A stretch of 13,404 bases of DNA from Flavobacteriaceae bacterium. Its GTDB lineage: Bacteria > Bacteroidota > Bacteroidia > Flavobacteriales > Flavobacteriaceae. Numbering within the stretch: the first letter of the stretch is position 1; every line of letters begins with the position of its first letter. Position numbers and translations under genes: made by a program. The notes under the pieces were generated by a model. That model did not search any database. It had not been told where the DNA came from and saw only the letters and a list, made by a program, of their open reading frames with translations. The stretch covers positions 20,599 to 34,002 of the forward strand of contig PAHL01000023.1 in the NCBI GenBank assembly GCA_002711185.1. The letters run 5' to 3'. Positions 1 through 5,196 of this stretch are shown in pieces.

Positions 1-584
1 TATACACCATTAAAATCTATCTCTCTGTACCTGTTGTCAAAGTTTTTTCTGTCATACCAAAAACCATAAGGTGGATCAGTGAAATAGATATCTCCATTTT
101 TGCTTATTGATAAATCATTAGGACTATTAAATCTTTTCCCTTGATATTTGTCAATAATTGTAATAAACTCAGGGTTGTTGCTTTTTATATTAGAAATTTT
201 AGCAACTCTTCTGTCACCGTGTTGGCATAAAATTATATCACCATTTTTATCAAACGTAATTCCATTTGCACCTATTCCTCCCTTTTTAAATGAGGGTGCA
301 TAACCTGTTGATCCACTAGGGGCTATGTATTCGTTAATGCCATTTTTTTTATCCCATGTAAATATCTTATTCTGTCGTACATCGGTAAATATTAATTTAT
401 TATCATTATCATCCCATAGTGGTCCTTCAGCCACTATAAAATTATTTCCTAAAACTTCAATTTTAGCATTTTTATCAATTATAGATAATATTGAACTGTC
501 ATATACTGTTATATCTTTATTCTGATCTTTTTGACAGAAAGAATTAAAAGATATAAGTATAAAAATTAAAATTATTTTTTTCAT
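1..584 (-). CDS. SMP-30/gluconolactonase/LRE-like secreted protein (3' end cut by window edge)
   Basis: The frame is open from the ATG at 584 to the left edge, giving 194 codons with no stop, so the C-terminal part lies outside the window. The family are six-bladed beta-propellers with one divalent metal that mostly hydrolyse sugar lactones such as gluconolactone. What I see: an N-terminal export signal (residues 1-17, hydrophobic IILIFILIS, ending SFC, a poor lipobox), then the family signature AEGPLW with the expected metal-ligand Glu at 53, LIFTDV, ANGITFDKNGD, LCQHGDRRVAK, and NSPNDLSISKNGD followed by IYFTDPPYGFWYD. The Asn of ANGI and of SPND match the known substrate and metal positions of SMP-30; the last catalytic Asp would lie beyond the edge. 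The protein is therefore probably periplasmic or surface-anchored and acts on a lactone or related sugar acid derivative. No TAnnTTTG element is evident upstream. Confidence 0.88.
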   Translation of the reverse strand, partial: MKKIILIFILISFNSFCQKDQNKDITVYDSSILSIIDKNAKIEVLGNNFIVAEGPLWDDNDNKLIFTDVRQNKIFTWDKKNGINEYIAPSGSTGYAPSFKKGGIGANGITFDKNGDIILCQHGDRRVAKISNIKSNNPEFITIIDKYQGKRFNSPNDLSISKNGDIYFTDPPYGFWYDRKNFDNRYREIDFNGV

Positions 585-863
585 TCTAACCTAAAATAAA
601 TTGAATACTTAATATTAGAATTTTGTGCCTTTTTTACACATAAACTACTTTTATGTCTAAGATTTTTAAATATACAATATATGAAAAGTTATAACCATAT
701 ACTATGAAATGTAGCTTTAGATATAACCACGAATTATCAACCTTGAACTGATTAAGTATATAGAGTACGAGGTGGTTATATCAAGAACATATTTTTCAAA
801 CAACATATTAGATCAAAAAACTATCTTATTGAACTAGATGACTTTACTATTAAAGTTTATTAA
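585..863. other. Intergenic stretch without a gene
   Basis: Together with the adjoining terminator and leader this makes 317 bases between the SMP-30-like gene and the tRNAs. I find no credible reading frame in it. It holds a small hairpin (ACATAAA 638-644 with TTTATGT 650-656), the larger inverted repeat at 720-782 listed separately, and at its right end the tRNA terminator. The rest is AT-rich sequence in which I see nothing further. Confidence 0.6.
720..782. repeat. 11-bp perfect inverted repeat flanking a 41-base spacer
   Basis: The sequence GATATAACCAC at 720-730 is exactly complementary to GTGGTTATATC at 772-782. The enclosed segment 731-771 is not obviously coding. A related half-copy, TATAACCATA, lies just to the left near 691-700. 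The element sits between two minus-strand transcription units (the tRNA operon and the SMP-30-like gene), so it could be an operator, a folded RNA or a remnant of a small element. No family is recognised. Confidence 0.5.
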
Positions 864-888
864 TAAACCCTTGTTATACAAGGGTTTA
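864..888 (-). terminator. Rho-independent terminator of the tRNA-Pro operon
   Basis: A perfect 10-bp hairpin, TAAACCCTTG and CAAGGGTTTA, encloses a five-base loop (874-878). It begins 13 bases after the 3' end of tRNA-Pro(GGG) in the direction of transcription. On the minus strand the stem ends in TTTA and is followed by AT-rich sequence, so the U tract is short. Position and perfect stem make a terminator the simplest reading. Confidence 0.75.
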
Positions 889-901
889 AGAAATACTTTA
901 G

Positions 902-975
902 TCGGGATGACAGGATTTGAACCTACGACCCCACGCACCCCATGCGTGTGCGCTACCAGGCTGCGCCACATCCCG
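902..975 (-). tRNA. tRNA-Pro (anticodon GGG)
   Basis: The minus strand folds into a full 74-nt cloverleaf. The acceptor stem CGGGATG/CATCCCG is perfect, the D arm is GCGC-AGCCTGGTA-GCGC, the anticodon stem is CACGC/GCGTG with loop ATGGGGT (anticodon GGG, U33, G37), and the T loop is TTCAAAT. The T stem GTAGG/CCTGT has two G-U pairs. The discriminator base is A and CCA is not encoded. It reads CCC and CCU. G36-G37 is the known target context of TrmD, which makes m1G37 and prevents +1 frameshifting. It lies 91 bases downstream of tRNA-Pro(UGG), probably in the same transcript. Confidence 0.95.
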
Positions 976-1066
976 AAAAAACAATTGAACTTAAAAGTTA
1001 AAAAATTTTTTAAAACTAAGAAATACTGCTAATGTAAATTAACAATGCTTTCAAAGAGTTATTTTG

Positions 1067-1141
1067 TCGGGGTGGCAGGATTCGAACCTGCGACCTCCGC
1101 GTCCCAAACGCGGCGCGATAACCGGGCTACGCTACACCCCG
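1067..1141 (-). tRNA. tRNA-Pro (anticodon UGG)
   Basis: A 75-nt cloverleaf on the minus strand. The acceptor stem is CGGGGTG/CACCCCG, the anticodon stem CCGCG/CGCGG with loop TTTGGGA (anticodon TGG), the variable loop AGGTC, and the T arm GCAGG-TTCGAAT-CCTGC. All stems are perfectly paired, the discriminator base is A and CCA is not encoded. It is the first gene of a two-tRNA operon; UGG normally reads all or most CCN codons, so together with the GGG species it covers proline decoding. Confidence 0.97.
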
Positions 1142-1152
1142 AAAAGATTTGG

Positions 1153-1160
1153 CAAATATA
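1153..1160 (-). promoter_or_regulatory. Bacteroidota -7 element of the tRNA-Pro operon
   Basis: The minus strand reads TATATTTG, an exact match to TAnnTTTG, and ends 11 bases upstream of the first base of tRNA-Pro(UGG). That spacing fits a primary transcript with a very short leader. I do not find a TTG at the usual 17-23 base distance, so only the -7 element is supported. Confidence 0.55.
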
Positions 1161-1209
1161 GTATTTAATTAACTTTCTACAGTATGTTTTAAAATTTAGA
1201 TTGAAAATC

Positions 1210-2145
1210 TTATTTAGGTTGTATTATTTTAACATTTTCAAAAGCAATTAATCCTTTCATAACTGAGTCAATAGTTTTGTTCAATGCATTAATTATAGGA
1301 AGTTTTAATTTAGATTTTGAATATACTAAACTTATTTCTCGAGCCGGCACAGGGTCAATAAAGTTTCTTAGATTAGACTTTTTCTTTTCCGATAAAGTTT
1401 CTGTATGTAAAAAAGGAAGTAGAGTCATACCTAAACCTTCATCTGCAAGGTTTACCATTGTTTCGAAGCTTCCGCTTCTTATATTAAAATTGTAATTTAT
1501 TTTTGTTCTATCTCTAGACCAGCATATATTTATTACTTGACTTCTAAAACAATGTCCATCTTCTAATATTAACATCTTATTATTTTCTAAATCATCTATT
1601 TCAATTTTTTTCAATCCATGAAGCGGGTGATTTTCGGGAACATATCCAACAAATGGTTCATAGTAAAGCGGATTTTCAATTAATTCGGGGTTTTCGAGAG
1701 GAGTTGAACCAATTGCAGCATCTAATCTTCCGTCTGAAATTTGTTCAATGAAGCTTTGAGTATTTAATTCCTCAATCTTTAATATTACTTTGGGAAACTT
1801 TTTTGAGAATATCTTCAAAAAAAAAGGAAGAAGTGTTGGCATCACGGTTGGAATTATGCCAAGAGTAAACTCACCATTCACATCCCCTTTTTCAAGATTT
1901 ATCAAATGTTTCATCTTTATTGATTCATCCAAAATATTCTTTGCTTGGATGATAATTTTTTCTCCAATAGCTGTGAGTTTTATCGGTTTTGTATTTCTAT
2001 TAAAAATTGAGGAACCTAATTCTTCCTCGAGTTTTTGAATTTGCATGCTAAGGGTAGGCTGAGTTACGTTAGATTTTTCAGCAGCAACCGTGAAATTGCC
2101 ATGTTTTGATACCGCTAGTGCATATTCGAGCTGTGTTAACGTCAT
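1210..2145 (-). CDS. oxyR: OxyR-type LysR-family hydrogen peroxide sensor
   Basis: A 311-aa LysR-type regulator of the length usual for OxyR (about 305). The N-terminal winged helix-turn-helix (about residues 1-60) contains NFTVAAEKSNVTQPTLSMQ; the ligand-binding or redox domain covers about 90-300. The decisive motif is LILEDGHCFRSQVINIC, with cysteines at 199 and 208, the same numbers as the peroxidatic pair in E. coli OxyR, in which peroxide forms a disulfide that changes DNA binding. It is therefore predicted to be a cytoplasmic redox-switched activator of peroxide defence genes. No katG, dps or ahpC lies in the window, so its targets are elsewhere. It follows the cyclophilin gene by only 44 bases (after trimming that gene's start this is unchanged) and may share its transcript; I see no clear promoter of its own, only a near match, TACTTTTA, in the gap. 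Downstream lie the tRNAs, which have their own -7 element. Confidence 0.93.
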   Translation of the reverse strand: MTLTQLEYALAVSKHGNFTVAAEKSNVTQPTLSMQIQKLEEELGSSIFNRNTKPIKLTAIGEKIIIQAKNILDESIKMKHLINLEKGDVNGEFTLGIIPTVMPTLLPFFLKIFSKKFPKVILKIEELNTQSFIEQISDGRLDAAIGSTPLENPELIENPLYYEPFVGYVPENHPLHGLKKIEIDDLENNKMLILEDGHCFRSQVINICWSRDRTKINYNFNIRSGSFETMVNLADEGLGMTLLPFLHTETLSEKKKSNLRNFIDPVPAREISLVYSKSKLKLPIINALNKTIDSVMKGLIAFENVKIIQPK

Positions 2146-2189
2146 ATTTAAAACTTATTAATTATATAAAAGTAATAAGAAAAATCTAT

Positions 2190-2876
2190 TTAATCAAGAA
2201 TTGAGACCTTAATATATATGTTTTTTTTCGGAGTTTCTCTATTATCGGTTGGTTCTCTATTGATTTTATCGACAACATCAATTCCCTTTATAACTTTTCC
2301 AAAAGCTGTATAATCTTTATCAAGGTGATAGGCCCCTGGTTTTTGTTGAACTATAAAAAATTCATAGGGCGATGCGAGTTTGTGCGGGTTATCTATTTCA
2401 CTACTTGGCATTGATATTACACCTCTATGATGTTTATTACCTTTTCTTGTATCTGGTGGAAGTAAATATTTTCCAATTTTACTTCTTCTAATTAGGATTT
2501 TTGAATCATCTGAATTACCACCTTGAATAATAAAATTTGGAACAACCCTGTGAAATATTGTTCCATCATAATATCCTTTTTTTGTAAGGTAAATAAAATT
2601 TGATCGATGAATGTGCGTATTTCTATATAACTCTATATCTATATCACCATATTCAGTATGAATTCTGACCTTGTTCTCCTTGTTTTTATTTCCGTATTCA
2701 AATAAAAACTTTACCGCATTTTGTTCATTTATCAAATTGCCATTATCTGTGTTTTTTTTTTCCTCGATTTTATTTTTTAAATGTTCATTACTTTTGACTG
2801 TTGATTTAATTTTCTTTTTGGATTGACAATTAAATAAAATAATCGTTAGTAAGAGGACTTTATATGGATTTTTCAT
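2190..2876 (-). CDS. Lipoprotein cyclophilin-type peptidyl-prolyl cis-trans isomerase
   Basis: The protein has 228 aa from the chosen ATG at 2876. Two in-frame ATGs further upstream (2897 and 2888) would only add MVLMFEK in front of a good signal peptide, MKNPYKVLLLTIILFNC, whose Cys17 is a plausible relaxed Bacteroidota lipobox; hence periplasmic, membrane-anchored. A charged linker (18-65) precedes the cyclophilin domain (about 69-228), with VRIHTEYGDIDIELY, the catalytic segment FHRVVPNFIIQGG (108-120, with the conserved Arg, Phe and Gln), FFIVQQ and TAFGKVIKGIDVVDKI near the C terminus. The Trp and His seen in human CypA are replaced by His and Tyr, as in many bacterial cyclophilins. It likely assists folding of exported proteins. 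The segment after QGG is unusual: a basic RRSKIGKYLLPPDTRKGNKHHRG replaces the common AEF-type loop. The start overlaps the divergent Nudix gene by 13 bases. Confidence 0.88.
   Translation of the reverse strand: MKNPYKVLLLTIILFNCQSKKKIKSTVKSNEHLKNKIEEKKNTDNGNLINEQNAVKFLFEYGNKNKENKVRIHTEYGDIDIELYRNTHIHRSNFIYLTKKGYYDGTIFHRVVPNFIIQGGNSDDSKILIRRSKIGKYLLPPDTRKGNKHHRGVISMPSSEIDNPHKLASPYEFFIVQQKPGAYHLDKDYTAFGKVIKGIDVVDKINREPTDNRETPKKNIYIKVSILD
2789..2796 (+). promoter_or_regulatory. Candidate -7 element for the Nudix-acyltransferase operon, inside the cyclophilin gene
   Basis: TACTTTTG matches TAnnTTTG exactly on the plus strand and lies 67 bases upstream of the Nudix ATG, inside the cyclophilin coding region. 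No TTG lies at 17-23 bases upstream, so this is a partial match. It is offered because the Nudix gene has no non-coding upstream space of its own. Confidence 0.3.
2851..2856 (+). promoter_or_regulatory. Shine-Dalgarno-like site of the Nudix gene
   Basis: AAGAGG lies seven bases before the ATG at 2864. Such sites are uncommon in this window, and it supports 2864 as the start even though the site lies within the divergent cyclophilin signal-peptide region. Confidence 0.4.
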
Positions 2877-3517
2877 TTTTTCAAACATCAATACCAAAAT
2901 TAAAGGAAATAATTTTACCAGGAATCAAAGCCCAGCTTAAAATGGCTTCATCAAAAAGAAATATATTACTTCAAATGAAAAATAAATCACATTTGAAACC
3001 AAATAAAGCATCAGTACTAATCTGCATTTATCAAAATATAGACGGTAAAGCATGTTTTGCTTTAATGGAAAGAGCTGATGATAATGGCGTCCATTCTGGA
3101 CAAATTTGTCTTCCTGGTGGTAAAACTGAAAAATTAGATGAATCAAGTTGGTCTACTGCAGTTAGAGAAACAGAAGAAGAAATAGGAATAAATAAAAGTG
3201 ATTTATGTTTTGTTAAGGAATTATCTTCAATTTACATTCCTCCAAGTAATTTTATTGTTTATCCATATATAGCTACATACATTAAAACCCCATTATTCAT
3301 AATTGATAAAAATGAGGTAAAAAAAGTTTTTAATGTATCTTTAGAAGCTTTATTAAGTGAGAAATCTATTGTTGAAATTGATATTCATAATCATTATATG
3401 GATGAAAAGGAAATACCTGCCTATAGCTTTAATGGTAATATAGTTTGGGGGGCAACCGCAATGATTTTGTCAGAATTTAAGTTTTTGTTAAAAAGGATAA
3501 CCATTAATAAACTTTAA
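2864..3517 (+). CDS. Nudix hydrolase, probable CoA pyrophosphatase
   Basis: A 217-aa cytoplasmic Nudix protein. The region HSGQICLPGGK (77-87) matches the signature of the CoA pyrophosphatase subgroup (NudL/NUDT7/NUDT8-like, H-x-GQ-x-x-FPGG), and the Nudix helix follows with RETEEEIG (101-108), which supplies the metal-binding glutamates. As in other members of that subgroup, there is one more residue between the glycine and the RE pair than in the general Nudix pattern. The N-terminal LPGIKAQLKMAS resembles the start of flavobacterial relatives, which supports the ATG at 2864. The expected reaction is hydrolysis of CoA or acyl-CoA to phosphopantetheine (or its acyl form) and 3',5'-ADP, limiting the CoA pool. 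It is followed after 14 bases by an acyltransferase that uses acyl donors, so the two probably form an operon. Substrate is inferred from the motif only. Confidence 0.87.
   Translation: MDFSFFQTSIPKLKEIILPGIKAQLKMASSKRNILLQMKNKSHLKPNKASVLICIYQNIDGKACFALMERADDNGVHSGQICLPGGKTEKLDESSWSTAVRETEEEIGINKSDLCFVKELSSIYIPPSNFIVYPYIATYIKTPLFIIDKNEVKKVFNVSLEALLSEKSIVEIDIHNHYMDEKEIPAYSFNGNIVWGATAMILSEFKFLLKRITINKL
2895..2929 (-). promoter_or_regulatory. Candidate promoter of the cyclophilin gene, inside the Nudix gene
   Basis: On the minus strand TTTG (2929-2926) is followed after 23 bases by TAATTTTG (2902-2895), an exact TAnnTTTG -7 element; the spacing is at the upper end of the reported 17-23 range. 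The -7 element ends 18 bases before the chosen ATG at 2876, leaving a leader of about a dozen bases. It lies wholly within the Nudix coding region. Confidence 0.45.
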
Positions 3518-3531
3518 ATATTTCTTATAAA

Positions 3532-4329
3532 ATGTTATTATTTAAAAAGAACCCCTTTGGTCATTACCTAATACTAAAAAAGTGGTTGATTAGATATATG
3601 GGTATTATGACTCATAGAAGATATAGAGGATTTAACAGTCTAAAAATAGAGGGTTCTGAGATAATTAAAAATTTACCAAGTAAGAATGTATTGTTTGTTT
3701 CTAATCATCAGACATATTTTGCTGACGTAGTAGCTATGCTTCACGTCTTTAATGCCTCATTACATGGAAGAGTGGACTCAATTAAAAATATTGGATACAT
3801 ATGGCACCCAAAATTAAATATATATTATGTTGCTGCTAAAGAAACCATGAAATCAGGTCTTCTACCAAGACTTTTGTCATATGCTGGATCAATTTCTATA
3901 GAAAGAACCTGGAGAGAGAAAGATAAGGCGATCAAAAGAAAGGTAAGATTTTCTGATGTTTCAAATATAGGAAAGGCACTTGACGATGGATGGGTTATTT
4001 CTTTTCCACAGGGAACAACTAAACCATTTAATCCAATAAGGAAAGGTACAGCTCACATAATTAAAAAATATAAACCAATTGTTATCCCAATTGTAATTGA
4101 TGGCTTCAGACGTTCTTTTGACAAAAAAGGAATTATGATTAAAAAAAGAGATATTTTACAAACGATGCAAATTAAGCCTAAATTAGAAATAGATTATGAA
4201 AAAGACACTATTGAAAATATTATTAAAAAAATTGAGTATGCGATTGAACAACACCAATCATTTTTAAAAGTTATTCCATTAGAAGAGTTGAAAGCTGAAG
4301 AAAAGCTCAACAAAAGTCGTCATTGGTAA
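3532..4329 (+). CDS. PlsC-like 1-acylglycerol-3-phosphate acyltransferase, variant motifs
   Basis: A 265-aa protein of the lysophosphatidic acid acyltransferase superfamily, which transfers acyl chains to the sn-2 position of 1-acylglycerol-3-phosphate at the inner membrane. Motif I is NHQTYFAD (58-65), with His59 and Asp65 separated by five residues rather than the usual four (HX4D). Motif III is FPQGTTK (158-164), where Gln replaces the Glu of the usual FPEGTR. Between them are GLLPRLLSYAGSISIERTW (the motif II region) and, after motif III, KPIVIPIVIDGFRRSF, which fits the proline-rich motif IV. Strong hydrophobic membrane helices are not obvious, so a peripheral association is likely. I recall close relatives with these variant motifs in flavobacteria, which suggests a conserved subfamily rather than a dead enzyme. 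The substrate could be another lysolipid or aminolipid. It begins 14 bases after the Nudix stop. Confidence 0.82.
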   Translation: MLLFKKNPFGHYLILKKWLIRYMGIMTHRRYRGFNSLKIEGSEIIKNLPSKNVLFVSNHQTYFADVVAMLHVFNASLHGRVDSIKNIGYIWHPKLNIYYVAAKETMKSGLLPRLLSYAGSISIERTWREKDKAIKRKVRFSDVSNIGKALDDGWVISFPQGTTKPFNPIRKGTAHIIKKYKPIVIPIVIDGFRRSFDKKGIMIKKRDILQTMQIKPKLEIDYEKDTIENIIKKIEYAIEQHQSFLKVIPLEELKAEEKLNKSRHW

Positions 4330-4330
4330 T

Positions 4331-4354
4331 TTTTTAAAATATCTATTTTAAAAA
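4331..4354. terminator. AT-only inverted repeat between convergent genes, possible weak bidirectional terminator
   Basis: TTTTTAAAATA (4331-4341) is exactly complementary to TATTTTAAAAA (4344-4354), with two bases between. It spans the 13-base gap between the acyltransferase stop (4329) and the stop of the minus-strand lipoprotein (4343). The stem has no G-C pairs, so it would be weak; the position is the main support. Confidence 0.3.
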
Positions 4355-5077
4355 TACTTTTCTTATTGAAGGATTAAATGGAGTTTTTATCAATTCTCCA
4401 TTAGAGTCAATCAACTCCAATTTAATTGAAACTTCACCCATGGGAAGCCCTTCGATGTAATATGGTGCCCATTCATCAATCAAAAACTCTGTGTCTTCTA
4501 TTGTTGCTCTTACTTTATTTCCTTCTGAAGATATTTTAGTATTAATCAAATAAAAGTCCAACAATAATTTTTTTGTGGCTTCTCCCTCATAAGTCCCTTT
4601 GGGTCTACTATAAAAAAGTAATTGATTATTAAGATCAATTTTATTATTTTTTCCAATTTTGGTTAAAAAGTATGCGTTCGGATTTTTAACCGATTCATGG
4701 TAGGATCTTGATAAAAATGCAAGAATAACATTATTTTCTTCCTCTAGCTTTTGATCAAAATTATTCGAATATTTTGCAAAATAAGGTCCGTTGTTAATAA
4801 TTAAATGTATGTGTTGACCTTTATCAGAATTTGCAAGCTTGTAATTAAAGTTTTTTGACGTTTGATCTCCTAAGTTATATTCATCTACGTTGAATGAAAA
4901 AGAATAACTACCTTCTTTTTTGGATATCGAATCGGATAAAGATAGTTTAGCTTCATCAAAGGATGGAGACCCTTCTACTTTTGATATTGTAATTTTTTTT
5001 ACAGATTTAATATTTTTTTTCGGCTTCTCATTACAATGCCAAAAAATAATTAATGAAAGAATTAATAATTTTCTCAT
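4343..5077 (-). CDS. Uncharacterised lipoprotein with an HxH motif
   Basis: A 244-aa protein with a signal peptide MRKLLILSLIIFWHC; Cys15 is the likely lipidated residue although His at -1 is unusual, and the charged NEKPKKN after it fits. I cannot name a characterised family, but the conserved-looking segments GQHIHLIINNGPYFAKY (87-103) and ILAFLSRSYHESVKN (118-132) resemble flavobacterial lipoproteins of unknown function, some of which are, I believe, annotated as phosphopeptide-binding. The GxHIH pattern recalls the H-x-H of small metal-binding periplasmic domains such as DUF4399, so metal binding is conceivable. The C-terminal EFLIDEWAPYYIEGLPMGE (197-215) echoes the first block weakly (a hydrophobic strand, then P-Y), which may mean two related beta domains. 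It is convergent with the acyltransferase and divergent from the DUF3089 gene, so it stands alone on its strand. Confidence 0.75.
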   Translation of the reverse strand: MRKLLILSLIIFWHCNEKPKKNIKSVKKITISKVEGSPSFDEAKLSLSDSISKKEGSYSFSFNVDEYNLGDQTSKNFNYKLANSDKGQHIHLIINNGPYFAKYSNNFDQKLEEENNVILAFLSRSYHESVKNPNAYFLTKIGKNNKIDLNNQLLFYSRPKGTYEGEATKKLLLDFYLINTKISSEGNKVRATIEDTEFLIDEWAPYYIEGLPMGEVSIKLELIDSNGELIKTPFNPSIRKVFLK

Positions 5078-5151
5078 AAATAACTATTGTTCAATTAATC
5101 TCTAAATATAAAAATATATGTAATAAACCTTTGTCTTTTAATTAAATTTAA

Positions 5152-5178
5152 TTTATTCAATTAACATAATTGAATAAA
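5152..5178. repeat. Perfect 12-bp inverted repeat upstream of the DUF3089 gene
   Basis: TTTATTCAATTA (5152-5163) is exactly complementary to TAATTGAATAAA (5167-5178) with the three-base spacer ACA. It lies in the divergent intergenic space, 18 bases before the ATG at 5197. Because transcription leads away from it on both sides it is better placed as an operator than a terminator. A further TTCAATTAA, the core of the left arm, occurs at 5089-5097 close to the minus-strand lipoprotein start. Confidence 0.5.
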
Positions 5179-5196
5179 ATATTAAGATATTTGTTT

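Noticed and set aside
325..525. A plus-strand frame of 66 codons near the left edge
   Set aside because: It is antisense to the clear SMP-30/gluconolactonase coding region, which has family motifs throughout.
638..656. Hairpin ACATAAA/TTTATGT as a terminator or riboswitch
   Set aside because: Seven weak pairs, no U tract on the relevant strand and no gene ending there.
838..1032. A plus-strand open frame of 64 codons across the first tRNA
   Set aside because: It is antisense to tRNA-Pro(GGG) and its terminator; the peptide simply reads the complement of the cloverleaf.
1198..1210. Small hairpin AGATT-GAA-AATCT just after oxyR, as a terminator
   Set aside because: Five AT-rich pairs and no clear U tract; too weak to support.
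5170..5196. TTG start nine codons upstream for the DUF3089 gene
   Set aside because: It lies within the perfect inverted repeat, and the ATG at 5197 opens a full lipoprotein signal peptide with a good lipobox.
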